Source: Epiperipatus broadwayi
Lineage: Eukaryota > Onychophora > Udeonychophora > Euonychophora > Peripatidae
Direction: 5' to 3'
Length of the DNA stretch: 64,000 nt
NCBI GenBank assembly: GCA_028023455.1
Contig: JAQFVV010006428.1
Coordinates: 789,501 to 853,500 of the forward strand
This document shows positions 49,561 to 62,369 of the stretch, piece after piece; the stretch's first letter is position 1, and every line of letters begins with the position of its first letter. The notes beneath the pieces are model-generated. The model was given only the letters and a program-made list of their open reading frames with translations, did no database searches and was not told where the DNA came from. The position numbers were made by a program, and so were the translations under genes.

Positions 49561-49769
49561 ACATTTATAAGTAACTTGCTTACCATTAATTTACAGACTC
49601 ATTCCCTCTCTATATCTACATTTATATCCAAATCAGATACCTTTTGATTATTACATATATTATTTCTATTCTTTCTATTCTTCTTTCTGATAACACTGCC
49701 ACTTAAAACCCCATCCCTCTTTATAAGTTTCCCTAACTACATTCTTTATAAACCAAACTCCCTAAAACT

Positions 49770-50660
49770 TCACTTCATTGTTTTTAAGTGTAATCCACCT
49801 TTACTATATAACTTCCTCTTTCCAATAAAAAAATCCCACACATCCATAAACATAACATCATTTCTCTCGCACCATTTTTTCAATCTCTCACTTATAGAAC
49901 ATGCCCTATCTAACATATACCTCTTGTCAAATCTTGGTAATAATCTAACTATTCCTACTCTTCCTCTAATCTTTCTCAAATTCCTAATCAATCCTATGTA
50001 CTCATTCATTACTCTTTCTGAAGGTTCTGACAAATTAATAGTTCATACCATAACATATACATCTCCATTGCCTTTCTTTTTTAGTTTATCTGTAATATCC
50101 CTAATTCTAGCTCCAGGCAAACAGACTCTTACATATCTGTTTCTATTTTCCCTTGCCATTATATCTCCACATTCTCTAATTAATGAATCTATCAATACTG
50201 TCTCATAGTCTACTTTCTCAGCTTCTTCCATATTCTCTACCACCTTCTGAACTTCCTTATCTACTTCTTCCTTATCATTACTACTTAACAATTATTTCAT
50301 CTGCTCACACTTTGTCTCTAATGATTTTAATTTTGTTTCTACATCCTTTACCTTTTCCTCTATCTTACTTATTTTTGACTAACCACCTCTATTTCACTAC
50401 TAATTTTTCCACCCATATCTCCTGTCACTTCACTACAGCCATACTCTATCCTATCTCCCTCAATTACATTTGGCTCCATTTCTCATGACTTTCTCCTTAA
50501 TTAAACCATCTACACCTAGAAACCACCTTTGCACCTTTTTTATCACATTTACACACTGTCTACATAACCATAAACCTGTTACATCCTTCCTAGTCTTATT
50601 TAAACATTTCAAGTAAAAAAACTTTGTCACATACATTACACTACCCCTGCAGGCCTAATT
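49770..50660 (-). pseudogene. CR1 ORF1 remnant: PHD finger, coiled coil, SGNH esterase
   Basis: Reading the minus strand: a PHD-like zinc finger with C-x2-D...KCLNKT...WLCRQC (about 50.65-50.55 kb); a charged helical stretch (KIEEKVKDVETKLKSLETKC, about 50.37-50.30 kb); then 50291-50043 with LIDSLIREC (the GDSL-like serine block), RVCLPGARIRDITDKL; and 50033-49770 with VGIVRLLPRF and the C-terminal FIGKRKLYSKGGLHLK, which supplies the Asp/His-like block (WDFF..GLHL). A stop replaces the glycine of the usual VGTN block at about 50042. The esterase may bind lipid or RNA in the family; here it cannot be expressed whole. Confidence 0.8.
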
Positions 50661-51392
50661 TCTTTCTGACCATTATATATGTATTATGGAATACAAATGC
50701 AATCTATATTCCTTATTTTCCAAGTCACCTACTTTATCTTTGACTTTATACTTCCTATTTTTTTCTTCAAACCCATTTTCACACAAGGATAAAAACATTA
50801 CTTTCTTTCAATAACGATTGATCGATAATTATGAGTTTTCTGAACATAGGCTCCAAAACGTTATATTTTTTCTCAAACAAATCACTCCCTTTCTTAAATT
50901 AATAAACAAAAACATTTTTAGTAGCAAACTTATTAAAAAATCAACTAATCTTACATACAACTTAGTTATAAAATATCCTTACATTAACACACATTCGACA
51001 ACATAATTTTTTTTTAACTTTTATGTTTAAAATAGCAAACAAACACTTTCTAAATGCTAACAATTCCTGATCTTTTCAAATTCAATTGTATCTATTTCTC
51101 ATAATCACAATTTTCTTTCACTTTCATACAACAAATAAACAATCTTTGTATCAATTTTCTCAGATGATTAATCACATAGAAAATTAAAAAAGTTCAACTT
51201 ATTATTTAACACAGAGTAAAAATGTCAGCACAACAAAAATCACTGACTACTATCACCTAGAAGCGCCACCTAGTGACTATTACTATTATTATTCTACTAT
51301 CACCTGTACTACTAATACTACTAATAACAATGATGATTATTAAACATAATGATTATGATTATATTTGATAAAGTGTGTGTATATAATTTTAG

Positions 51393-51444
51393 ACTCACAA
51401 TAATATGACTTCCAATAACGTTCTAGAAACAATTGAAGAATTAG
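51393..51444 (+). CDS. P4HA: Candidate 52-nt prolyl 4-hydroxylase alpha exon
   Basis: Acceptor ATATAATTTTAG (to 51392), donor TTAG|GTAAGA (51444/51445), a strong donor. Starting in phase 0, as the 39.4 kb exon requires, it gives 17 codons plus one base: THNNMTSNNVLETIEEL. In human P4HA1 the segment after YQ, QGDLDKALLLTKKLLEL, is also exactly 17 residues before an Asp codon that could be split G|AT. Few residues match (final E-L, some aliphatic positions), so the case rests on length, phase and splice sites. It lies 120 bp beyond the CR1 element. If wrong, it is a chance AG/GT pair. Confidence 0.5.
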
Positions 51445-51955
51445 GTAAGATATCAGTATATATTTTGTATTTTTTTTTTAATTTAGAATTTATCTGTTGA
51501 TGTAAAAGAAACATTCATTCTTTTTTTAATTAAAAAAAGAGTTTATTTTTCAGTTTTATATATAAACTGCATCACATGACTATCATAATACTTTAGCTTC
51601 TTCATTGCTATTTGAGCTGTATATATATTTTTTATATTTTTATTTTACCTATTGTAAGTTTATGGCAGATGGCAATACTTAACAATTCTCTACATTGGAT
51701 AGGACACGCCTGGATAGGGTATTATTATAAAACTCTATCACCTAGCGTTTGTTATTTACTAAATATTGCAGTCAGTGATATAAAAGTGTGAGAAAAATGT
51801 GCTCTAATTTATAAACTGTACTTGGATGACTATTTTCTGCAATGCTATTTTTACATCGTTTTTTTAATTAGAAAGTGGAGCAAAAACTAATTAAGTACTA
51901 ATTTTTAGATTATCATGAGATTATTAGTACCATTAATATATAAAGCATTAAATGA

Positions 51956-52033
51956 TTTTTTTTTCTCATGTGTCATAGCATCAGCCGTGAAGCGAACCCG
52001 CTAATCCAGGACAACTGCTTGTAAAGCAGCAGT
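51956..52033 (-). mobile_element. tRNA-derived SINE, copy 4
   Basis: On the minus strand: CTGCTGCTTTACAAGCAGTTG, then GCGGGTTCGCTTCACGGC, TGATGCTATGACACATGAG and poly(A). The 5' A-box part is truncated. GGGTTCGCTTC is the best T-loop among the copies. Confidence 0.72.
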
Positions 52034-52067
52034 CGTATACGTAAAAGTACATAAACAAAAATATTTC

Positions 52068-52149
52068 ATTGCGCTTTACGCAAAAAATTGAAGCTTTGTA
52101 TTATTAGAAAAGAATAATACTAAGCTTCACTTTTTTGTGTAAGCGCAAT
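52068..52149. mobile_element. Mini foldback with TTGCGCTTTACGC terminus
   Basis: 82 bp. ATTGCGCTTTACGCAAAAAA at the left and TTTTTTGTGTAAGCGCAAT at the right; GAAGCTT and AAGCTTC also pair, around ATTATTAGAAAAGAATAAT. It shares its terminus and AAGCTTCACT with the larger element at 11866-12189, so it is a deletion derivative or cousin. It sits 35 bp from the SINE at 51956. Confidence 0.85.
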
Positions 52150-52159
52150 TTAAAACTTA

Positions 52160-53560
52160 TCACTCAAAAGTGAAGTAAAAACAAGGATTTTATTTCAAAA
52201 ATATTTCATATAATATCTTTAATTACTGTTATACAAAGAGGGTGTTATATTAGAAAAAATGTGATACCTTTATTAAAATGTAATGAATTATTTCCAGCAT
52301 TTGCATCATGTCTGTTCTATTCATATTAGGAAAGTAAACTATTCTATGCATTTTACATAGATTCACCTAGACTCTCCTAATTGAAGCTGATGTAACTAAT
52401 GCAAATTATATTTGAAATTTATATTTATAGGAAATGAGTACGTTTGTTTAGTGTATATCTTAATGAAAAGAGAAAATATATTGGAGTCATAACATATTTT
52501 TGTTATTGGATCTTTTTTTCTTCTAGCAACTGAAATATATTGAGATTGAATCACTTTCTCATGAATTTAATCTTTATGTTTTGAATGAGAAGAGGGAGAG
52601 GGATTAAAAAGCATTATATTACTTTTTTTAGAAATATAAAAATAAAAATAAATGACTACATATCTATGCTTTCTTTTTTTAATTTTCACGATCTATCTTA
52701 ATGCACACTTCCATTTATTTTCATGATTGATAAATTTAACATATTATTGCAGCACATGCAGAAAGTCTTCAGCCTTTATGATTTATAAATTAAATAAATA
52801 TATTTCTATATTATAAATAAAATTAATTTACCAAACATAATTATTATCTGCAAAACATTTACTATATTATAGTTTTGTGTATATTTTAATCTCTCTTTCA
52901 TTGTCATTTGCCAACAAAGATCTACTAATTTCTAAAGGTGCAAATTATTTCAAAGTTACTTATTTCAAGTGAGTTTGAATCTCATGGCTATTTTTCTTTC
53001 ATCATTTTTTTTTAAAAATTAACTTAATGTATATTTTAAAATATATTTTTTATGCATTTTTTGGTCTAGTATCAGTTCTTAATTTTTGTAATATCTATGC
53101 AATAAATCATTGAAATATTTTGTGCCACTGTTAATATTCATTTCTTTAAAGTAACAATTCTTAATATTGTTTATTTTTTACAAATGCAGACATTAAACAA
53201 AAAAAAATAATGTTTAAAATGTATGTACAATTGGTTTCTGCAGTTTTAATAATGCAAATAATTATATCTTGTTTTTTTTTTTTTCTGATTTATGATTATG
53301 ATAAAAACTGTCATTATTTTGAATATTCTGGTTTTTGCATTCATTTCATGGTAAAAAGTGGAATCAAAAATAATATTGGTTTATTAATTGAAAAAAAATC
53401 TGAAAATGTCAGTATTCCACAAATAATTTTTTTAAGAGGGGCTGAATCTTCACTTTAAAGAATTGATTGGTAAAGTCTATAAAAGAATATTTGCAAGAAT
53501 ACTTTTAAATTTGCATCTATTGTTACAAATGAGGGAAAAATTTTGGTTATTTAAATATTT
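52160..53560. other. AT-rich sequence without recognised features
   Basis: No exon continuing the prolyl 4-hydroxylase chain was seen. The 82-codon frame at 53210-53458 has one hydrophobic segment near its start but no known domain or splice logic. Confidence 0.45.
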
Positions 53561-53571
53561 ATAATTATTTC

Positions 53572-54150
53572 AGAAGGTTTATTTAAACTTTTTTGTACCA
53601 ATATTTTCAATGTCTGTGGTCAAGTTGCAATCTTTAGTGTTTATATAAATATAATGGACCATAAATAGAGATGAGATTCTACCTTTATTGTTAAAAAAGG
53701 TTGCCTTGACAACAAGTTGAGATTGTTGATTGTTATTGATATTGTGATTGTCTAAATATTGACTCACATTAATGATTACTTATAAAGCCATTTAATCTTG
53801 AACATTATTACATTTATTATTTAATTAATATGAGTGCAATATCAAAATTATAATTGCAGTTTGTACTGTTATAATTGACTTTTTGTTAGAATGCATTTAG
53901 AACAGGTTATATTTATTTGTTTAAAGAGGTTTATTTAAACTTCTTTCTATCAATAATTTTAATTTCTGTGGCTGAGTAGCAATTTTCCATGTCTATATAA
54001 ATATATCCAATCATAAATAAAGTTGGGATTCCACTTTTAGTGTTAAAAGGAGATTACCTTGACAATAGGTTGAGATTGTTGATTGTTATTGATGTTGGGT
54101 TTGTGTTAAGTGTTGATTGATATTAATGATTATATATCTACAGCAATTAA
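53572..54150 (+). repeat. Duplicated block, about 361-bp spacing
   Basis: 53572-53790 and 53934-54150 share AGGTTTATTTAAACTT, TGTCTATATAAATATA-like sequence, CCTTGACAA, GTTGAGATTGTTGATTG and ATTAATGATTA in the same order. They are well diverged. The 144 bp between is unique. Confidence 0.8.
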
Positions 54151-54199
54151 TAATACAAAAATATTTTCATGATTCCACTTTTTAAAAAATGTTTTACCT

Positions 54200-57100
54200 T
54201 TAAAAATACAAATTAAAAACTATAGGGTAATAATAAAGAGAAAGCTACAATCACTGAGCTCTGTCCAACACCACAGTACAAAGCTGAGATATCATAATAC
54301 TTATAAATGCAATATTAATTTTTAGGAAGAATTTCATAACATTGTAATGGTTTTATAATTATTTGTTCATGTTTAACAAATGAAATTTCAACCAACAAAA
54401 TTTTGTTAAATTATTTTTCAATAGGGTTACACTAATAAACCAATTCATACGGATTTTACTTTATTTCACTTGTTTTTTCGATATGCATACATTCAAGTAC
54501 TGCAATGATATCTGCTTTGGTAAATGTAATACTTTAATAATGATAGATTCCAATCAAAATCCTTAAATAAATTAATTCTTGTTATATAAATATATTTAGT
54601 TGTCTGCCTATTCTTATTTAATTCTTCTTATTTTAAATGCATTTCTGAATAATAAGGTCTTGATTCTGAAAATCCATGTTCTGAACTGGGAAGTATGTTG
54701 ATGGTATAAAAATAAAATTGGAAACATGTTACTTGAGGATTTAGTGCATTGTAAGTATTTTTATATAGAAAGTAGTACTCAAAAAATTGATCTATTTCAA
54801 GACCCATACAAAAATATAATTGTGGATGAAAATTGAATATAACCTTCTAGTAATAATTTGGTGTGTGGTTATCAGAAACATAATTATAGTATTTTATATG
54901 TATGATATGCAGTTAAATCATCATTATCTATATTAGTAAGAATTAAAGTAAGTAAGATATGTAATTTATTATCATAAGGTTCATAATTTCTAAAAAAAAA
55001 AAAGAAGGAACAATGAAACAAATGGGTTAATAAATTAAATTGAAATGATTATATATAAATAATGTGATAGTTTGAGCTATTATAAAGTTTAAATATACAT
55101 GATATTTAATTTTTTTTATTAACCTGATACACAGCTAACCTATAGGAAAAATCCATGTCTTAACAATTACTTATTAAATTTATTTATATTTAGCAATTTA
55201 ATATTGCAATTTTACATTTTTGCAGCGGTCTTATTTTAAATACTTATAATTATTTTATTATAATTAATATTTGGTTTTTCATTCTAATATTTTAAATACT
55301 TTTGCTTGGGCTGTCAGAACAATATATGAAGGGGGGGGTATATCGTAATCGAATTTTCATGGTTTTTTGTTTTTATTATTTGAATTTTTTAGCATTTTTT
55401 TGTATTTTTTTTATAATTTGTAGTTTTCGATGTATTCGCTGTACATATTTTGCCTTAGGCATTTTTTTGTCGATTTTCAGGCATTTTCATAAAAAAATTT
55501 ATCACTTGCCATTTTCAAGCCAGTTGTTGATGGTGTTGTCGCGCCCTCTGATGGCGGCAGCATACTGCCGCCCTCTGACGGTGGCAGTATGGTCTGCAAA
55601 CTATTACCGGAAATATATAATAGATTTAGATTTTATTAATTTTTAATACTTATGCTCATTTATTTTTAAAATAATGGTAATCGTGTATGTGCATGATTAT
55701 TTTAATAATACAGAAATGCATTGTCTGAACATAATAATTAAGAAGGAATTGCCATTTTCTTATATTATCTATATATATATCAGTTTTTACTTAAAAATAT
55801 CCGTTCTTATTATTCATATTCAAATCTGAACTATCTTCAAAGGCATTTAATATTTTAAAACAATTTATAAGTTCTAGTTGAAATATATTACAATTTTGCT
55901 GATGGTTCATTTTCCCATTTGCAATATTGTCCTTCTTTAATTTTAATTTTTGCCTTTTAGTTTAATATCAACCTGTTTAGCTGGAAATTTTTTCTGTGTA
56001 TTTTGAATGGGAACTAACATCAAATATTTCTCCATATTGAAAATTTTATTTTTACAATTAAACTTCGATGTAATTTACCTATTGAAAAAGTTAGAACAAT
56101 GAAATATTAGATATTTGCATTTTATATTATCAAAAAATGGAGATATTTAGAGTTAGTTATTATCATAGAAAGAAAAAATTCTAAAACTTAATAAATTATT
56201 TATTGTTATTAAGGTTTTAAAGAGTATGTTATTTATTATTTTGACAACAGTGATTTATTTTTAACCAGAAGCAGCTTCCAGTTGCCATAACAACTTGATA
56301 AAAGTTGACTTTTTACAAATAAAATGTTTACAAATGCATTTTTTTTTTTTTTGTAAATGATATACTTTTTAGTTTAAAAATAAATATTTTTCAAAAATAT
56401 TGCACCATAACATTTAATTTGTAAAAAATTACTGAAAACTATAATTTTCCTTTAGAAATGTAAATTATTCTGTAATTACCCCTCAGATTAAACATTCAGC
56501 CAATCAAAATTTCACATTTCTTTTGACTTTAGGTCAACTTCTAATGTTTTTGTCATGTTAATAGGGTACTATAAATCATGTAGAAAACACTAATATAATG
56601 TTGATATCTTCAGATTTTTTAAAACTAGTATGTTAAGCTGTAGCTGCAGGAAAAGGAAAACTGAAATGACTGCAAACTCTCATATAAGTACAACAATCAT
56701 AGCACTATTTCAATGCCCAAAACTGCAAATTTCCACAAAGATGCTTCTTATTCCTTCTCAAACCACTTATCACTCTGAATCATATCTTGCTAATTCATAA
56801 TCACTTATTGTCATAAGTCTATTAATATATTAACATTTTGATTTACATATAATTAATTAAAATAAACCCAACTCTGGTCTATCTGCATTTGCATATACTT
56901 TCTAAAACAGTAAGTTTGTAATAGAGATACTTTATTTCTAGCTATCTCAAAAAATAGTACCTTTTCCATTTGTGCGTTCATTAAAACTATTCACAATATT
57001 TTCATATTGAAAGCATTTTTGAATTTTCTAGTATCAAAATCTTTCATGTATATCATGCTTATGGTGAATCACAAATTTTTTTTTATTAATAACCAAATTT

Positions 57101-57600
57101 TTAATATTTGACTTTCCTATCTTATTTTTAATTATTCTATTATTCAACAAAAATATGACCTATGACCTGAAATATTGTATATATATATATATTGTAAGGA
57201 TAGCTTATAATTAAACTTTGTCATTCCCACTACCACATCCAACTCATTTTAATATAACTCTAGTTGATAACCAAATTAATCTATATTGTCACATATAAAC
57301 TAACTATACACACACGTATACATACAGATACAACAAACGCGTATTTGTTAACTATATTAAGAAAAAATCAAAATCAAACAAATTTTTATGTTAGTAAAAA
57401 GATAAAATATCCCAGTTAAAAGAAAATAATAATAGTAATTGTAATAATATATATGCATATAAATTAATAAATATGTTTTACATTATTTTGATCAGACTTT
57501 GACTAAGAAAGCACGGTAATGACCCAATGTCAAATTCGTAACTAGTTTTCCAAATACGGAAGATGAAAAACAAAATTCTACTAAGAGATTTTCTTTTGAT
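54200..57600. other. AT-rich sequence without recognised genes
   Basis: Mostly featureless. A G run (55331-55338) and a GC-rich patch at 55540-55610 (CGCCCTCTGATGGCGGCAG and its partner CGCCCTCTGACGGTGGCAG, two near-direct repeats) stand out. That motif resembles the CACTAGGTGGCGC-type 5' ends of LINEs here, but no element follows. The 114-codon frame over it (55302-55646) has no recognised domain. Confidence 0.45.
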
Positions 57601-57661
57601 TATTGTAAAATAATGCGCACAACAATTGATATATAATATGTCCGTTAATTAAAATAAGATT

Positions 57662-57799
57662 TAATAAAAATAACAAATTTAACGGTAATAAACTATTATA
57701 AACAGTCTTTAAATCTGCAGAAATAAACCGAAAGTACTTCTGCAGATTTAAAGACTGTTTATAATAGTTTATTATCGTTAAATTTATTATTTTTATTAT
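57662..57799. repeat. Near-perfect 59-bp-arm hairpin
   Basis: TAATAAAAATAACAAATTTA, then ACGGTAATAAACTATTATAA and ACAGTCTTTAAATCTGCAG form the left arm (57662-57720). Its complement, with about three changes, is at 57740-57799, with a 19-base loop. Could be a tiny MITE or a microRNA-like fold; nothing distinguishes these. Confidence 0.85.
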
Positions 57800-58310
57800 A
57801 ATAACAATAGATATATTGACATCAAAAAGGAAATAAAACACTATAATAATCAATAGAAGCTGAGTGCAATATAATAATAAAATCAGTTCATTTCTGTTTT
57901 CCTTTTGCTACTATAATAAGATATATATATAATTTGCAGAAGACAATCTCAAAAAATTCGAATGCTCAAATATGGAGGAAAATATGTAACTTAAGTGAAC
58001 ATTTTAAATTAGTCACTGATTTCTACAAAGCATATTGCCAGCAGCGATTATTAATATTTAAATCAAAACTTTCCTGGCAAACTTAAGCATTTGTAAGAAA
58101 TAATCTTGATTATATAAATATACATTTGATATAAAAAGGACTAAGCTATTATTTGAATATAAATCAAGCAGTGGAATAGAATATAAATAGATTATATATA
58201 TTTACCAAGGAATAGTTTTACTCATATACAAAAAAATTAATAATAAATATCTAAATAACTAGATAAAATATTATTTATATTTTTTTATAAAAAAATAATG
58301 TATATATATA

Positions 58311-58376
58311 TAACCAAAATTACCCCAAATCCAAAATTCAACCAAACTAACCAAGATTTGGGGTAATTTCGATTAT
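58311..58376. repeat. Short inverted repeat
   Basis: AAATTACCCCAAATC and GATTTGGGGTAATTT are separated by about 30 bases. Possibly the ends of a very small element. Confidence 0.7.
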
Positions 58377-58399
58377 TTATTGACTAGTTTAGCTTTATG

Positions 58400-61300
58400 C
58401 TTTTAATGTTTATATATATTATACGCAAGCAAAGTTTAGCTATTCAATTAAGTTAAACAATAAAAGGAAAAAAATAATGTGAACAAGTAATATTCTATCT
58501 TTGACATCTACCCAGAAACAAACTATATCAATCAAAGTTTAAAAGAAAATATACTAACTGTTCAAAAAAATTATACATTATTTTTAACTGAATGAGATTA
58601 TCAATTATATGCCATTGGAATAGACAATGATGTTTCATGTATAAAATATTTATATATAGTTCATCAATTTCAAGTGCCAGTAGTTGGTAATTGAGTCATG
58701 TGGCAGGCATCAAAACTGTACTAATATAAATATGTCATTGCTTTAGATCCATTCCAGTTAGTAAAAGCATGCTACATAAAATTAATTTAACAATATCAGC
58801 ACAAACTTTATGAGTTACACAAACCAATACATTGGGCAAAACAAAACTGTACCATCATAAATGGGACAAATCGTAAAGATTTTCCAAGAAATAGAAACTC
58901 TATATAGATCAAATCAAATTCAATAATAAAGAAAATTAGTACCCATAAAATGAAAGAAATTTTATATGCTTATGGACAAAAAACTGTAAATTATATCAAT
59001 ATGTTTTCATAATAATTCAATTAGTAAGAAATACTAGCTCTTACTGAAGTAATGTAAACCTGGAATAACAGTTTAAATATGATTTGATTTATTTACATGT
59101 GAGATATTAAAGTTTAAGTTATGTATTAGTTGAAATTTATTAATCCATATGTAAATACTACTTGCAATATTACCCTCAATTAACTGATTGATTAATGTTC
59201 AGGACTTATGATTCAATATAATAGAAACAATAACTAATTTATAATAAATAAAAAATGTATAATTATCATATTAATAATAATATAAAGAAATGAAGTTTCA
59301 AAATTAAATACTTGCATATGTGTTTAGATCTATGTTAATGTTAGGACATCATATCTTTCATAACCTGGAGAAAATTTTTGTGCTTACAATTTAATTTTCC
59401 TTAAAAAATATAAAATGATAGAAACTATTTAACTTATTATGATTTACTATTATAATACAAGGAAATCTAAACAAGTTATTTATATAATAATTAATTGACA
59501 ATTACTTTTAATTTGGAATAATTATAATTTGATCCTAGTTGTGTTTATGTTAATTTATTCATCTCAAGGAAATGCATGTAAATATTGAACAACTTTTCAA
59601 ATAAATATAATAATATTCCAATGTAGTATTTAATTATTTTCAGTGTATGAGATTATTCAATAATTATAATCTAGTTATATTTTAAGTCTCCCATTTTTTA
59701 TAACATTCTGCCAGATTTCTTTGTTTTTACTAGTTTTAAACTTTCAACTTTCATTTTGATATTAAACCATTATTATTTATCAGAATATAATAAATTTCAC
59801 CTCGTTCAATAAGTATTTTTGTTTAGAAATTAAATAAGTTTAAAAAATAACATTTGATTTTTTAAATTAGTTTAAAAATTAGAGTTTAATCAAAGCAAAA
59901 TGCTATCATGTCATCAAATTTCAGATGGAACTGATGATTCAATTTGCAAAATGAACAAAATCTTCTTTGCTTGATCTTTGATTCAAAAATCTGAAGGAAC
60001 TAATTTTAATAACTATTAAATCTATCAATTTATACTGTAAAGTTTACATTTTTTTTATATTTTTTATTATATTGAATATTATAACAATCTGCTGAGTGAC
60101 CTCATTTCTAGACAAATGTGTTTCCCATGATCATAATCTCTACAGTAACAGTATTCAAAAGAACGTATTCTTTTATATTTTAAAATAAAACATTTTGTAA
60201 AAAATAAATATGTAATAAAATTTATTTTTGAATTTTAGTAATTATTACACAATTACTATACAAATGTAATCATAAGAATTCCAAAAAAATCACATTTTTG
60301 AAATCATCATAATATTTTTCTCGATGCAATCTCACAAGTTTTGAGATCACAAAATATATAATGGGTATTAGTCATCCTGGAGTTTGAGTCCCACCATGTT
60401 TTGAACATTTTGTATTTAAAATATTTAAAATTAAATATATGTGAATATTAAAACTGTAAAAAGGATTTACAAAATTTTCACCAGGGAAAGAAAAATGCAA
60501 ATTTAATTTCTAGAAATCTTAAACAAAACTTTACTCTCTGGATAAAGAAAATCCATTAACTTTCACCCTCCATGTGAATTATTCAATATCCATAAAACAA
60601 ATAACTATTTGAAGGTATTACAAAAAACTTATTCCAATTAGAATACCATGTGATTTCATATTCAGAATAATTTGTAATAACAATCCAGCCACATAATTAT
60701 GAAAGAATATACATTAGATGCAGTTAAGTTTTAATTTACAAGATATTCATTTGGTTGTGCTGTCTTAATTCATTTAAGGGAATAATCATTATTTTACCTT
60801 TTATATTATATTCTTATCTTTGGGTATAAGACCACACATGCAAGAATGATATGGATTTATAATAGATTTGGTGAATATGTATAAAGTAGATTATCCATCA
60901 GATGGCATCATAATAAAATAACAAGAATGAATAAAAAATCAAGAGATAGACAACCCTGCAAACAATCATCCTGTCTTTATGTATTAGCATGATTCCTTAT
61001 TATTGATTTTATTTATGAGAATTCAAATTATCCTAGGGAAATATATATATATTGAATCAGAGGTTTTCTTCGTTTCAAAAGTCAACTATTTTAAAATAGA
61101 GAAAAAAAATATATACTAATAGGGATTTAAAAAGAATTTTTTTTTTAAATTTTGGATTTTTTTAATACATGCCATATAAGTATATATATCACAGCATCTG
61201 ATTATATTTTGAAATAACAGAAATTGCTTTAAAAAATTTTCATTGAGATCCTTTTTTTACTGGGATTAAAAACAATTTCTTCCATTAAAATCTTGGGAGG

Positions 61301-62360
61301 GAGGTTTTTTAAATTAATTAATATTTAATGTTTTTTTTTTTTGAAAAAAGATAAGAGTCTTGGTTACATTTTGGTTTTAATTAAGTTCTGGTGGGAGATA
61401 GAGAATAAGAGAAAAAAGCCTTTTTTTGTTAATTCATTCATTTTTTTCTCACAAGAATACTTTCTACAAGCAGTTGTTTTTGACAGACTAGAATTGCTAG
61501 AAAAACCATAAAAAAAGAAAGATTGTTCAGTTATTATCATAGACTTTTTAAACTAATTTTCTATAAAAAGGAACCAACAATTCATAATGCAGAAACCTCC
61601 AGTGCTGCAAAAGATATCAAAGGTATGATATGCTAAAACTCCTTCAAAGATGAACTTCGGAGCTCTAAAGTCATTTCATCATTAACACATAGTAAATTTA
61701 AAGTATTCAAAACCAATCTGTAAATTTGCCTTTACACTCCATGATCAACTTCATGGTTATCAAAAAAAATGAAAATAAATGAAGGAAATAACATCAGTGT
61801 ACACTTGCTACAACTGAACCTTGCACATGCCATTGGAATAAATTACAAAGAAAATGTAAACCTCAAAGATAACTTAACATCATTATTATCTTAACCAGGG
61901 CTTAATTTGCTAAGCTTGCTATTTGACAGAAACAGTGGAGAAGTAAAATAAACATATGATAGGATTATTAGAAAATTTTATTTATTTTTACTTGATTTAT
62001 TATAATATTTTTATTATTATTATTCTTTGTTATTGTGACATATGAACGGTAAATTATTAATTCGAGAGTTTATTTCCATAGGTTGGAAATCTGAAAGTGT
62101 ATTGAAAGTCTTTATCTTGTACTCATTTTTTATTATTTGTTTGTATTGAAGGCTTTGGCAGATAACAATAGTTTCCTTTCAGTTCACCTGTTTCATTTTG
62201 TTTGAAATCAATTTAGTTTAACATGTGTCTGAATTTATGGCTCTTTTGACTGGAAGTTTATTGATTATAGTTAAATTCTGGTTTCATTAATCTCATATAG
62301 AGTGTGACATTTTTCTATTATCATATTTAATATTATGTAAATTGTAATCTTTTCTATTTA
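58400..62360. other. AT-rich sequence without recognised genes
   Basis: No exon or repeat shared with the rest was recognised. 58700-58860 and 61560-61870 are slightly less AT-rich but show no domain. The second lies before the hAT transposase and may belong to the 5' part of that element. Confidence 0.45.
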
Positions 62361-62369
62361 CTTAAATTT

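Larger units (their letters stand above)
46335..51275 (-). mobile_element. Decayed, near-complete CR1-type LINE
   Basis: About 4.9 kb, antisense to the host gene. In minus-strand order: a 5' start around CACTAGGTGGCGCTTC (51.27 kb), ORF1 remnants with PHD finger, coiled coil and SGNH esterase, then endonuclease, reverse transcriptase and a C-terminal cysteine motif ending near 46.46 kb. PHD and esterase domains in ORF1 are known from CR1-clade elements, the basis for the clade call. All frames are broken by stops and shifts. It lies within the intron between exons at 39.4 and 51.4 kb, ending about 120 bp before the latter. Confidence 0.85.

Noticed and set aside
47525-50488. Several plus-strand frames of 80-121 codons rich in Ser, Leu and Phe
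   Set aside because: They are antisense to the CR1 LINE remnants, which explain the composition.
58736-58785. Possible next P4HA exon starting AT-CCA (Asp-Pro) after TTTAG
   Set aside because: The peptide after Asp-Pro does not match the H-x-R-A segment well, a stop follows after 12 codons and no suitable donor was found.
60340-60410. GTTTGAGTCCCACC resembling a tRNA T arm
   Set aside because: No matching D arm or anticodon stem upstream, and no second copy seen.
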